Shown one piece after another: positions 14,206 to 22,615 of a stretch of DNA of 28,974 nucleotides; position 1 is the stretch's first letter, and each line of letters begins with the position of its first letter. The DNA comes from JAQXGO01 sp045592445. GTDB taxonomy: Bacteria > Bacillota > Clostridia > UMGS1883 > UMGS1540. The translations under genes were made by a program, and so were the position numbers. Under the pieces are notes generated by a model. That model was not told the origin of the DNA, ran no database searches, and saw only the letters and a program-made list of their open reading frames with translations. The stretch lies in NCBI GenBank assembly GCA_045592445.1, contig JAZNUV010000039.1:1-28974 (forward strand). Direction: 5' to 3'.

Positions 14206-15930
14206 TTAGTTTTTTTGTAACGCACGCGGTGTGACAAAAACGGTGTGTTGCTCTTTATAGAGAACCATGCCCGGGCGTGCGCCGGACGGTTTCCAGACGT
14301 TTTTGACAAGAGTATAGTCTACCGCAACACCCGAGGATGCAGCCGCGCCGCTGTAATGTGCCGCGTATTCTGCCGCGCGGAGGATAACATGGTCAGGCAC
14401 TTCGCGTTTTTCAGCTCGAATCAGAACGTGTGCGCCCGGCATATTTTTTACATGCAGCCAAATATCGTCGGCGCGGGAGAGTTTGAAGGTGACCATCTCG
14501 TTTTGCTTGCCCGTTCTGCCGATATAGACGGAAAAGTCATCTATGGAAACCGAAAGTGGCGCGGAGGGAGCCTCTTTACGCCGTTTACTTCGTTTTTCTT
14601 CCTTTATATAACCGCCCGAGACAAGCTCTGAGCGAATTTCTTCCAAATCCGCCTCGCTTTCCACACGCGCCGTCATTTCCGAGACGGCTTCCATATACGC
14701 CGCTTCGCGCTTTGCTTTTAAAAGCTCCTCAGCCACAATATGCTCCGCCGTCTTTAACTTGCGATATTTTTTAAAGTAGCTTTGCGCGTTTTGCGACGGA
14801 GATTTGGTTTTATCCATCGGAATCCGTATTGGCGTCATGTTATCGTAAAAGTTTTCCAAGGTTACGGATTCACAGTTTTCTGAAATGCGATAGAGGTTGG
14901 CGCAGATTAGCTCGCCATAAACTTTATACTGTTCCATCGTTTCTGTTTCCGCAAGTGTATCCGTATGAATTTGTATTTTTTTGTAAAGTCTGTCTAAAAG
15001 AGACGCAATGCGCCGCCGCAAAGAGGCGCTTTTACGGCGCATCCGCACTGCGGCATCACGCTCTGTGAAAAACTGTTCCATCGCATCGCTCAGTGTTTCT
15101 GCGGGGAAAAAATCATAAATGCCTTCATATATAGAAGGAGAATAGGCAGCAAAGTCGATGGGTGCGCCCTCTTTGTCACGTAAAATCACAGGAGTCGTTT
15201 CGCCTTTTACAAGCGAATCTGAAAAAGAGAAAACTGCAGCGGCAAGCGCGTCGCTTCTGTTGCCGATGGGGGCATCTCCGTCTCCGAGTGTGTTTTTTAC
15301 GATAGAACGTGCGAGAAGCGGACTTATACCGCCGAAAAGCCGAACAAGCGCTTTTTCTGCGAGCGTATCGGGCGGCAGGCTTGCCAGGAGTGCGGTACCC
15401 TGCGCCACGTCAATTTTCGAAAGGTCCGCTTTATCCTGCGGGGGTGGCGGTGTATAGAGAAGGCCGGGCAGAATGCCGCGTCCACTCGTTAAATCGGTAT
15501 GATTGACCGCGTCGATAATTTTACCGTCCGCATCCAGCAGAATAATATTGGCGTGTCGCCCTGCAAACTCTGCGGAAAGACATTTTTCCACTGCATCACC
15601 AAGCTCATTTCGGCCGCTGACATAAATCCGCAAAATGCGTTCAAAACCGGGCTGCTCAATTTTTGTAATTTTTCCGCCACCGAGATGCTTTCTTAAAAGC
15701 ATGCAAAACAAAGGGGCTTCGGGCGCGCTCTGTTTTCGCATTTCCGTCAGATGTATACGTGGATTTTGCGGGTCCGCGCTAATTACAAGTCGCTGATGCC
15801 CTGCCGGAGTACGCAAAACAAACACAACCTCATCCCGTTCAGGCTGTGTGATTTTTTCAATGCGACTTCCATGTATCGTATCGGAAAGCTCCCGCGCCAT
15901 AAGGCCGAGGGCAGCTGCGTCAAGCGGCAT
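14206..15930 (-). CDS. rqcH: RqcH (FbpA/NFACT) ribosome-quality-control protein
   Basis: A 574-residue NFACT family member that binds stalled 50S subunits carrying peptidyl-tRNA and recruits tRNA-Ala to add C-terminal alanine tails for degradation. The start MPLDAAALGLMARELSD is the canonical N-terminus. The NFACT-N domain spans about 1-270, followed by helix-hairpin-helix and long coiled coils (about 290-445). NFACT-R ends the protein with a segment containing DIWLHVKNMPGAHVLIR. The tRNA-contact position usually given as Asp-Arg reads E97-R98 here. RBS is weak (GGGGTGG, 7 nt from ATG). Formerly annotated as a fibronectin-binding protein. It has its own promoter. Confidence 0.92.
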   Translation of the reverse strand: MPLDAAALGLMARELSDTIHGSRIEKITQPERDEVVFVLRTPAGHQRLVISADPQNPRIHLTEMRKQSAPEAPLFCMLLRKHLGGGKITKIEQPGFERILRIYVSGRNELGDAVEKCLSAEFAGRHANIILLDADGKIIDAVNHTDLTSGRGILPGLLYTPPPPQDKADLSKIDVAQGTALLASLPPDTLAEKALVRLFGGISPLLARSIVKNTLGDGDAPIGNRSDALAAAVFSFSDSLVKGETTPVILRDKEGAPIDFAAYSPSIYEGIYDFFPAETLSDAMEQFFTERDAAVRMRRKSASLRRRIASLLDRLYKKIQIHTDTLAETETMEQYKVYGELICANLYRISENCESVTLENFYDNMTPIRIPMDKTKSPSQNAQSYFKKYRKLKTAEHIVAEELLKAKREAAYMEAVSEMTARVESEADLEEIRSELVSGGYIKEEKRSKRRKEAPSAPLSVSIDDFSVYIGRTGKQNEMVTFKLSRADDIWLHVKNMPGAHVLIRAEKREVPDHVILRAAEYAAHYSGAAASSGVAVDYTLVKNVWKPSGARPGMVLYKEQHTVFVTPRALQKN

Positions 15931-15959
15931 ATAAATTCCACCCCATCTTTCTTAGAAAA

Positions 15960-15988
15960 AGTATACCACAAAAGCAGAAATTCGTCAA
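15960..15988 (-). promoter_or_regulatory. Sigma-A promoter of rqcH
   Basis: TTGACG (15988-15983) and TATACT (15965-15960) on the minus strand are spaced by 17 nt, about 30 nt before the start codon. Confidence 0.75.
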
Positions 15989-16120
15989 GCTGCAGGGGCA
16001 CCGAGAAAAGATAAAATTCATTTTATAAAAAATTGCACCTTAGAAAACAAGAGAAAACAGGAGGAAAAAAGAGAAAATGAAAGAAAACAACTTTAAAGTT
16101 AAAAATTTTCAAAAAAACTC

Positions 16121-16149
16121 TTGACAAGAAATTGAAAAAGGGTTATAAT
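16121..16149 (+). promoter_or_regulatory. Sigma-A promoter of rplM-rpsI
   Basis: TTGACA 16121-16126 and TATAAT 16144-16149 are perfect with 17-nt spacing. The upstream sequence is A/T rich (an UP-element-like stretch), as expected for ribosomal-protein genes. The leader is only about 25-30 nt, too short for a structured autoregulatory leader. Confidence 0.92.
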
Positions 16150-16182
16150 AGCAACCATCGAATAGAAACGGAGGTAATGAAC

Positions 16183-16608
16183 ATGAGTAGTTTTTTGGAA
16201 AAGCCGTCTGATGTAAAAAGAAACTGGTATATTCTCGACGCTTCCGGTAAGTCTGTCGGTCGTGTTGCGGCCGTAGCAGCTTCCCTTTTGCGTGGCAAAC
16301 ATAAACCTACTTTTACACCGAATGTTGACTGTGGCGACCACGTTATTGTCATTAACTGTGAAAAAGTTGTGTTTACCGGTAAGAAGCTGGAGCAAAAGTC
16401 TTATTACAGACACAGCGGATACGTTGGCGGTTTGAAGGAAGTATTGGCACGCGATTTGATGCGGAAGGACCCGTCTAAGATTGTAGAACTTGCAATCCGC
16501 GGCATGGTTCCGGACACAACACTTGGTCGTGCAGCGCTGACACGTCTTCGCACCTACAATGATGCAGAACACAAGCACGCGGCACAAAAGCCTGAAATTT
16601 GGGAATAA
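16183..16608 (+). CDS. rplM: 50S ribosomal protein L13
   Basis: A 141-residue product of normal family length with the L13 signature, including RNWYILDASGKSVGRVA, the HKPTFTPNVDCGDHVIVIN region and a RGMVPDTTLGRAAL segment. L13 is an early-assembly large-subunit protein that binds 23S rRNA. The start at ATG 16183 is preferred: GGAGG at 16170-16174 lies 8 nt upstream, whereas the upstream in-frame ATG at 16177 is too close and ATG 16132 lies in the promoter. It is co-transcribed with rpsI, 14 nt downstream. Confidence 0.97.
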   Translation: MSSFLEKPSDVKRNWYILDASGKSVGRVAAVAASLLRGKHKPTFTPNVDCGDHVIVINCEKVVFTGKKLEQKSYYRHSGYVGGLKEVLARDLMRKDPSKIVELAIRGMVPDTTLGRAALTRLRTYNDAEHKHAAQKPEIWE

Positions 16609-16622
16609 GGAGGTAACTTATC

Positions 16623-17018
16623 ATGGCTGAAAAAACAGAGTTTTACGGTACAGGGAGAAGAAAGAAATCCGTCGCCCGGGTACGCCTTTTCCCCGGTACA
16701 GGTGCTGTCACGATAAATGGCAGAGATATTGATGATTATTTTGGTTTGGAAACATTGAAGACAATCGTTCGTCAGCCGCTGGACCTTGTGGGCCAGCTCG
16801 GCAAGATGGATGTTGTTTGCAGAGTCGGCGGCGGCGGCGTAACCGGTCAGGCGGGCGCAATCCGTCACGGCATTGCAAGAGCACTTCTTTTGGTGGATGA
16901 GGCAAATCGCCCCGTTCTGAAAAAAGCAGGCTTCTTAACACGTGACCCGAGAATGAAGGAAAGAAAGAAATACGGTCTTAAGGCTGCAAGAAGAGCACCG
17001 CAGTTCTCTAAGAGATAA
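16623..17018 (+). CDS. rpsI: 30S ribosomal protein S9
   Basis: A 131-residue product, full length, with FYGTGRRKKSVARVRL at the N-terminus, the GGGVTGQAGAIRHGIARAL core and the conserved basic C-terminus ending in QFSKR, which contacts the P-site tRNA anticodon loop. A strong AAGGAGG is 8 nt before the ATG. The rplM-rpsI pair is a widely conserved bacterial operon. Confidence 0.97.
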   Translation: MAEKTEFYGTGRRKKSVARVRLFPGTGAVTINGRDIDDYFGLETLKTIVRQPLDLVGQLGKMDVVCRVGGGGVTGQAGAIRHGIARALLLVDEANRPVLKKAGFLTRDPRMKERKKYGLKAARRAPQFSKR

Positions 17019-17079
17019 TCAGGTTTTCCATTGGTTTTCGGAAATCTTGCTGAATTTTTACATTTTTTCCATAAAAGTG

Positions 17080-17108
17080 TTGAATGTAAGGAAGATTCGT
17101 GATAAAAT
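17080..17108 (+). promoter_or_regulatory. Sigma-A promoter of the HU gene
   Basis: TTGAAT 17080-17085 and TAAAAT 17103-17108 are spaced by 17 nt, 32 nt before the HU start codon. Confidence 0.7.
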
Positions 17109-17140
17109 AACAATAAATTAAGGCGGAAGGAGTGAAAAAG

Positions 17141-17413
17141 ATGAATAAGGCAGAACTCGTAACAGCGATTGCGGCAAGCGCAGAGCTTTCCAAGAAGGAC
17201 GCAGAAAAAGCACTTGCAGCCACAATCAGCATCATCACTGGTGAGCTCGCAGGCGGCAACAAAGTGCAGCTTGTAGGCTTTGGCACATTTGAAACACGTC
17301 AGCGTGCAGCTCGTAAGGGCAAGAATCCGCAGACAGGCGCAGAGGTAATGATTCCGGCAGCAAAAGTTCCGGTATTTAAGGCTGGCAAAGCATTAAAAGA
17401 AAGCGTAAAATAA
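17141..17413 (+). CDS. hup: HU-family nucleoid DNA-binding protein
   Basis: A 90-residue protein, exact HU length. It starts MNKAELV, has the helical dimerisation core, GFGTFETRQRAARKGKNPQTG at the hinge into the DNA-binding arm, and the PAAKVPVFKAGKALKE C-terminus. HU homodimers bend and compact DNA. ATG 17141 is used because GGAAGGAG is well placed; a GTG at 17132 would add three residues but overlaps the RBS. Monocistronic, with own promoter and terminator. Confidence 0.95.
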   Translation: MNKAELVTAIAASAELSKKDAEKALAATISIITGELAGGNKVQLVGFGTFETRQRAARKGKNPQTGAEVMIPAAKVPVFKAGKALKESVK

Positions 17414-17423
17414 TAAAACAAAA

Positions 17424-17461
17424 AAGAGAGCTGACTTTTTGAAAAGGTCAGCTCTTTTTTT
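17424..17461 (+). terminator. Rho-independent terminator of the HU gene
   Basis: GAGCTGAC (17428-17435) pairs with GTCAGCTC (17447-17454), extended inward by T-A/T-G pairs and outward by A-T pairs, followed by a run of seven T. Confidence 0.92.
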
Positions 17462-17493
17462 GTCCATCACATGGTAACAGTTAAAATTTTTAT

Positions 17494-17522
17494 TTGACTT
17501 TTCTTTTCTTATCCTATATAAT
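17494..17522 (+). promoter_or_regulatory. Sigma-A promoter of the acyl-CoA synthetase gene
   Basis: TTGACT 17494-17499 and TATAAT 17517-17522 are spaced by 17 nt, 27 nt before the start codon. Confidence 0.85.
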
Positions 17523-17549
17523 AGAACAAAAATTAAAAGGAGCGGATAT

Positions 17550-19214
17550 ATGAGAAAGAATAAAAATTATCCATACAATCAAGTAACCCCCTTCGGCAGC
17601 ATACGCGAGCTTTTGAAAATTGCCGTGCGCGAGGCGGGAGATAAAATCGCGTTCCGCCATAAGGAGAACGGCAAGCCCCATTCCGTTACATACGGCGCAT
17701 TTTATGAGGATACAATGGCACTCGGTACGGCGCTTTCCTCTATGGGGCTTGATACAAAACATGTTGCCGTCATCGGTGAGAACAGCTATAAATGGGTAAC
17801 CGTATTTTTGACGATGCTGCAAAGTAACGGCGTAGCAGTCCCCGTAGACAAAGAGCTGCCGTGTGAAGATATTATTCACGTTTTGGAGCATAGCGACAGT
17901 AAGGTATTGTTCTATGCGAAAAAATATGAAAAATTTCTGCCTCGCTTTTTGGAGGCATTGCCCCAAGTACAATATTTTATCGGATTTGGAGACGTTACGG
18001 AGAGCGAACGCGTGCTTTCTTATGACAAGTTTTTGGATTGTGGTCGCGCAAAGCTTGCGGCGGGAGACAACACCTTCCGCGACATGGTCACAGATGTAGA
18101 TGCGCTCAGAGAAATTGTCTATACTTCAGGCACAACGGGGATGGCGAAGGGTGTTATGCTCAGGGAGTCCAATCTCGTCAATATCGTGTATCACGGACTG
18201 AGGAATACGCAAATCAAAACGGTTTGCCTTTCTGTATTGCCCCTTCACCATACATTTGAGTCAGGGTCGCTTTTGTTCGCCTTACACTGCCATGCGACCA
18301 TATGCATCAATGAAAATATAAAGGCGGTTTTAAAAAACCTGCAACTTTATAAGCCTGATTATATTGTTGTGGTGCCTGCATTTGCCGAGCTGTTTTATAA
18401 AAAAATATGGGCAAACGCCAAGGAAAGCGGGAAAGAAAAGCTTTTAAAGGCAATGATTCCCGTCAGTGATTTTCTGCGCTTTTTTGGGATTGACCTTCGC
18501 CGCAAACTCTTTCATTCCATTCATGCGGCGTTTGGCGGCAACCTGGAGGAGATTGTATGCGGCGGTGCACCGCTTCGTGCATCACTCGGTAAATTCTTTG
18601 ACAGTGTGGGCATCAACCTCATAAACGGCTACGGCATTACAGAGTGCTCCCCCATCATCAGTGCAAACCGAAATTATTTTAATGACCCCGCAACTGTCGG
18701 TGTACCCATTCCGTGTGTTTCGGTTCGAATTGAAAATCCGTCCCCCGAGGGTGACGGCGAAATCTGCGTAAAAGGCTCAACCGTTATGCTCGGCTATTAT
18801 AAGGATGAGGCAAAGACACAAGAAGTCATAAAAGATGGCTGGTTTTATACAGGCGATTACGGGCGTATCAACAAAAAAGGACAGCTTTTAATCACAGGCA
18901 GAAAGAAAAATCTGATTGTTTTAAAGAATGGAAAAAATGTTTTCCCTGTAGGGCTTGAGGGCTACATTATGCAAATTCCGTATGTTGCCGAGGTCGTTGT
19001 CAGTGCTATACGAGACGAAGAACAAGGCGAAATCGGTCTTATGGCGGAGGTGTACTTAAATCCGGAGGAGGCGCCCAAGGAAAATGCGGAAAAAGTTTTA
19101 CTTGCCGACATCCATAAGGTTTGTGCCGCACTCCCGATTTATAAAACGATTGGAAAGGTGAAAATTCGTGACACTGACTTTTTGAAAACAACGACCAATA
19201 AGATAAAACGCTAA
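17550..19214 (+). CDS. AMP-dependent long-chain acyl-CoA synthetase-like ligase
   Basis: A 554-residue ANL-superfamily enzyme that activates a carboxylic acid as acyl-AMP and transfers it to CoA. Motifs seen: the P-loop YTSGTTGMAKGV (191-202), the GYGITECSP motif (360-368), GDYGR (435-439) and ITGRKKNLIVLKNGKN (448-463) at the hinge. The candidate catalytic lysine is at the C-terminal TTTNKIKR (K551). It lacks transmembrane segments apart from a moderately hydrophobic middle, so it is probably cytoplasmic or membrane-peripheral. Substrate is not readable; medium/long-chain fatty acid is likely from the family. RBS AAAAGGAG. It ends 14 nt before the convergent comEC stop. Confidence 0.85.
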   Translation: MRKNKNYPYNQVTPFGSIRELLKIAVREAGDKIAFRHKENGKPHSVTYGAFYEDTMALGTALSSMGLDTKHVAVIGENSYKWVTVFLTMLQSNGVAVPVDKELPCEDIIHVLEHSDSKVLFYAKKYEKFLPRFLEALPQVQYFIGFGDVTESERVLSYDKFLDCGRAKLAAGDNTFRDMVTDVDALREIVYTSGTTGMAKGVMLRESNLVNIVYHGLRNTQIKTVCLSVLPLHHTFESGSLLFALHCHATICINENIKAVLKNLQLYKPDYIVVVPAFAELFYKKIWANAKESGKEKLLKAMIPVSDFLRFFGIDLRRKLFHSIHAAFGGNLEEIVCGGAPLRASLGKFFDSVGINLINGYGITECSPIISANRNYFNDPATVGVPIPCVSVRIENPSPEGDGEICVKGSTVMLGYYKDEAKTQEVIKDGWFYTGDYGRINKKGQLLITGRKKNLIVLKNGKNVFPVGLEGYIMQIPYVAEVVVSAIRDEEQGEIGLMAEVYLNPEEAPKENAEKVLLADIHKVCAALPIYKTIGKVKIRDTDFLKTTTNKIKR

Positions 19215-19228
19215 CCAAATGGTTTCAC

Positions 19229-21514
19229 TTATTCTGTATGGTTTTGAATCTTTGTTGTAGCATGCCAATCCCCGTTTTTTCGAATTGAAATCCGTACACT
19301 GCCGCATAAATCGGTACGATAGATTTGCGTGTCGGCATAAAGGGAAAGCGTTTCCTTGTGCGGATGGCCGAAATTGTTTTTCCCGCATGAGATAACGGTG
19401 ACGGACGGGGAAACGGCTGCTGCAAATTCTGTTGTACCTGAAGTGTTGCTGCCGTGGTGCGGCACCTTCAGAATGTCACAGTCTATATCCGCACCGCTAT
19501 ACACAAGTTTGCGTTCGCCGTTTTTCGTAATATCTCCTGTGAATAACACGCGCGCATTATAAGATGTGAGGCGATACACAAGCCCGTCATTCTCCTCGTC
19601 ACCGCAGGCAGTGTCAAACGCAGCAAGTTCCATATCGGAAAGATAGAAAACGTCTTTATCCTTTGCTAAAATAATTTCTGTTCCCGATGCGATGGCAGCG
19701 GAAAAAAGTGCTGCTTTGAGAGTGGAATTTGCATGATTGGGCAGAATGAGTCGACGAATATAGCCGCCTTGTAAAAGCGGTAAAAATGCCGCGCCGTGGT
19801 CCGTATGATAATGGGTCAGGAATGCGGCATCAATTTTATCGATACCCTCGCGCCGAAGGTAGGGGAGGAGGGTGTCCGCGGCAACGTCTTGAAAGGTACT
19901 GCCGCCGCTATCAATCAGAATGTGCGTACCACGATGGGAAATGACTGCGCAATCACCGTTGCCGACATGCAGGAATGTGATTTGAGTCGGACTCAGAAAA
20001 GACGCGGTTATATGCAAAACAATAAAAAACAGAGCAAGGTTACACGTCCATACGGTTTGACGGCGCTTTTTACAGAGAAGAAAATAGAAGGACGCAGCAA
20101 AAAACAAAAAGGCGGCAGACGTCAAAAGCGTAGGCCGCGGCAGGGAAAGCTGTGCAAAGGGGAGCGAGGCAAAAAAGGATGCCACGCGCAGAATATAACG
20201 AATGGCGTTCCTGACAAGGAAGAATAAAAACGAGCCAATATATGGCACGCTGCCTAAAAATGTTGCCAGAAAGCCACACACGAGGAGCGGTGCAATGATG
20301 GGGCCGACCAGAAGATTGGCGCCAATGCTTAAAACAGATATTGTTCCAAACTGGTAGATGGCGGGCAGGAAAAAGCCAATGGTTGCCGCTATGGACATTG
20401 CGGCGGTCCGCTGCAGAAATACGGGCAGAAACCAAAGACGTTTTTCGATGAGAGAAGAAAATAATAAGATGGCAAGCGTTGCGGTACAGGAAAGCTGAAA
20501 ACCAACGTCGAAAACAATGGCAGCGTTTATAAGGCAGAGTATCAAAACAGAAATTGCCAATGCGGTCAACCCGTCGTTTTCCTTGCGAAAAAGCTGGGAA
20601 AAGATGAAAACGCTTATCATCAGTGCCGAGCGAAGAACGGACGCGGACGCGCCTGTGAAGAAAACAAGAAACCAAGACAGTACCAAAAAAAGGAACGCCG
20701 TCACATATCGACGGCGCATTTTTAACACGTAAAAAAGTGCGGCAGCAGCCTGGATTAGGATTTGCAGGTGCATCCCTGAAACTGCCACAATATGCGAAAG
20801 TCCGGAACGTTGCAACGCGTCCCGCTGCTCTTGATATAAAGAGGACGTATCACCCGACAAAAGAGCCAACAGAAAACCGCGTACATCGGCTTCGGTGTGG
20901 CGTTTGATGGTGGAGGCAAGCTGTTGGCGCAAAGCATACAAAGCATCGGCAGGACGGCGAAACGAAAAATCCCGTCCTGTTTTTGTGATGGCGTCAGACT
21001 CGCAAAAAACGGAGCCGTGCACGCGTTTTGCCATCATGTAAAGGCGGAAATCCGATTCGCCAAAGTTTTTTGCGGGCGTGGGCGGGGTAACGTGCGCGGG
21101 GAGCGTGATGACGTCACCGACCGAAAGGGTAGAATTACCCGTGGGATATAAATAAAGACGGAGAACAACACCATCCGTAGTTTTGTATTTTAAGGTAAAC
21201 CGCGGCTTGCCTTGGGATGTGACAGAGGATGCGGTAATACGCCCCGAAATGGTAACAGGCGTGTCCGTCGGCAGTGCTGTCACCTTTTTGTTATAGGCGT
21301 TAAACTGAAACGTAAACAAAAAAAGACCTGCAAAAAGTCCGAGAAAAGCTGAAAAACAAAGCCAGCCTGCATCCTTTTTCCGTCTTAAGAAGCAAAAAAG
21401 CGCGAGAACACCAAAGCCGACAGAAATGCCGCATAGCCATGCTATGGATGATGTAGCTGTTAGGAATACGCCACATACGAGTGATAGCGTTAGAAAAAAG
21501 CATGTACGCTTCAT
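19229..21514 (-). CDS. comEC: ComEC/Rec2 DNA internalisation channel
   Basis: A full-length 761-residue membrane protein of the transformation machinery. N-terminal membrane helices and an OB-like segment (DTPVTISGRITA, 84-95) precede the Competence domain with HIVAVSGMHL (241-250) and multiple helices to about 505. The C-terminal metallo-beta-lactamase-like domain has THYHTDHG (567-574), a VPHHGSNTSG motif and FGHPH. It forms the inner-membrane pore for single-stranded DNA import. Start ATG 21514 has only a modest RBS (AAAAGG). No other com genes are in the window. The upstream ZIP gene is 57 nt away and may be co-transcribed. Confidence 0.94.
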   Translation of the reverse strand: MKRTCFFLTLSLVCGVFLTATSSIAWLCGISVGFGVLALFCFLRRKKDAGWLCFSAFLGLFAGLFLFTFQFNAYNKKVTALPTDTPVTISGRITASSVTSQGKPRFTLKYKTTDGVVLRLYLYPTGNSTLSVGDVITLPAHVTPPTPAKNFGESDFRLYMMAKRVHGSVFCESDAITKTGRDFSFRRPADALYALRQQLASTIKRHTEADVRGFLLALLSGDTSSLYQEQRDALQRSGLSHIVAVSGMHLQILIQAAAALFYVLKMRRRYVTAFLFLVLSWFLVFFTGASASVLRSALMISVFIFSQLFRKENDGLTALAISVLILCLINAAIVFDVGFQLSCTATLAILLFSSLIEKRLWFLPVFLQRTAAMSIAATIGFFLPAIYQFGTISVLSIGANLLVGPIIAPLLVCGFLATFLGSVPYIGSFLFFLVRNAIRYILRVASFFASLPFAQLSLPRPTLLTSAAFLFFAASFYFLLCKKRRQTVWTCNLALFFIVLHITASFLSPTQITFLHVGNGDCAVISHRGTHILIDSGGSTFQDVAADTLLPYLRREGIDKIDAAFLTHYHTDHGAAFLPLLQGGYIRRLILPNHANSTLKAALFSAAIASGTEIILAKDKDVFYLSDMELAAFDTACGDEENDGLVYRLTSYNARVLFTGDITKNGERKLVYSGADIDCDILKVPHHGSNTSGTTEFAAAVSPSVTVISCGKNNFGHPHKETLSLYADTQIYRTDLCGSVRISIRKNGDWHATTKIQNHTE

Positions 21515-21571
21515 ATTAAATTGACCTTTTCTTTTGTAATTTATATTCTTTTGTATAAATTTATAAAGGAA

Positions 21572-22306
21572 CTATCCGAGATAAAAGTCTATCAGAAGCA
21601 TCAGACAAAAGCCTGATAAAAGTGCATACGTAGCACCCCGTTCGTTCCCATGCGCATGTGTTTCGGGAATCATATCATTGCTGATCACATAAAGCATGGT
21701 GCCGCCTGCAAAGGCAAGGGCAAAGGGCAAAATTGCAGTCGATATCCGAACAGAAAAATAGCCGAGCATCGTACCAAGCACCTCTATCACACCGGTTGAT
21801 GCTGCTGCTAAAAATGTTTTCCCTGTGCCAAAACCTGCCGCGAGCATCGGTGCAATAATCACCATACCCTCAGGAATATTTTGCAGCGCAATACCCCCTG
21901 CGACAGTAAAAGCTTCCGCATAATTTCCGGTGCCAAACCCAACACCTGCGGCAATCCCTTCGGGAAAGTTGTGAATGGCAATTGCCAAAACAAACAGAAG
22001 AATTTTATGCATTTGCGTATCTGTATTGATGATTTGATGCGTATGCGGCACGAGTTTATCCAATGTATGCAATAAAAAAGCGCCACAAAAAACACCGACA
22101 ACCGTAATAACAGAAGCAAGGGTGCCGCCGCCTTCTAAAGACGGCAAAATTAAACCAATGACTGCCGCCGCCAGCATAACGCCTGCGGCAAATCCAAGGA
22201 CAATATCGTTCCATTTATGGGAAATTGTCTTAAAAATCAGGCCGAGTATCGCACCGAACACCGTTGCACTGCCTACGCCAAGTGCCGTCAGAATAACGAG
22301 CTGCAT
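21572..22306 (-). CDS. ZIP-family divalent metal transporter
   Basis: A 244-residue protein with about eight transmembrane helices. The ZIP metal-binding motifs HNFPEG (112-117) and QNIPEG (142-147) are present, with a histidine-containing loop (LVPHTHQ, 86-91) between helices 3 and 4. These proteins move Zn2+ and related ions into the cytoplasm; the direction and ion specificity cannot be read here. RBS AGAGGTGA precedes ATG 22306. Confidence 0.92.
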   Translation of the reverse strand: MQLVILTALGVGSATVFGAILGLIFKTISHKWNDIVLGFAAGVMLAAAVIGLILPSLEGGGTLASVITVVGVFCGAFLLHTLDKLVPHTHQIINTDTQMHKILLFVLAIAIHNFPEGIAAGVGFGTGNYAEAFTVAGGIALQNIPEGMVIIAPMLAAGFGTGKTFLAAASTGVIEVLGTMLGYFSVRISTAILPFALAFAGGTMLYVISNDMIPETHAHGNERGATYALLSGFCLMLLIDFYLG

Positions 22307-22326
22307 GCTATCACCTCTTTTCTATT

Positions 22327-22355
22327 ACTATACATGATTTTAGAGAATTCGTCAA
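22327..22355 (-). promoter_or_regulatory. Sigma-A promoter of the ZIP transporter gene
   Basis: TTGACG (22355-22350) and TATAGT (22332-22327) on the minus strand have 17-nt spacing. No Zur box was recognised. Confidence 0.72.
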
Positions 22356-22415
22356 GACTTTACAGCCCAATGTTTTTATATTTTACAGATTAAGGCGAGA
22401 AAAAAGAAAAATGTG

Positions 22416-22444
22416 TTGACTTTTTATGTTTTTTATGGTAGAAT
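22416..22444 (+). promoter_or_regulatory. Sigma-A promoter of tRNA-Leu
   Basis: TTGACT 22416-22421 and TAGAAT 22439-22444 are spaced by 17 nt, about 15 nt before the mature tRNA 5' end. Confidence 0.78.
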
Positions 22445-22458
22445 ATATTCTGTTGTAA

Positions 22459-22545
22459 GCTCGAGTGGCGGAACTGGCAGACGCCCGGGACTTAAAATCC
22501 CGTGGGAGCAATCCCGTACCGGTTCGATTCCGGTCTCGAGCACCA
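22459..22545 (+). tRNA. tRNA-Leu (anticodon TAA)
   Basis: A complete 87-nt cloverleaf. Acceptor arms GCTCGAG (22459-22465) and CTCGAGC (22535-22541) pair fully, followed by A and an encoded CCA (22543-22545). The anticodon stem CGGGA/TCCCG encloses loop CTTAAAA with anticodon TAA at 22493-22495. A long class-II variable arm (GGGA/TCCC) and a TTCGATT T-loop confirm leucine type. Confidence 0.97.
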
Positions 22546-22580
22546 AATTCCCCACGTGGCAGTTGGCGGCGTGGGGAGTT
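22546..22580 (+). terminator. Possible terminator hairpin after tRNA-Leu
   Basis: AATTCCCCACG (22546-22556) pairs with CGTGGGGAGTT (22570-22580) with one wobble, 13-nt loop and a short following T run. It may terminate the tRNA transcript, or only attenuate readthrough into the transporter gene. Confidence 0.5.
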
Positions 22581-22615
22581 TATGTATACGGATAAAAAAC
22601 TTTGGAGGTACATGT

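Noticed and set aside
16077..16124. 15-codon peptide preceded by AGGAGG upstream of the rplM promoter
   Set aside because: Spacing to the ATG is long, the stop lies in the rplM -35 box and no promoter is evident; A-rich chance reading is likely.
22459..22545. tRNA-Leu as an attachment site for the phage cassette
   Set aside because: The cassette lies about 10 kb away and no repeat of the tRNA 3' end was seen near its borders.
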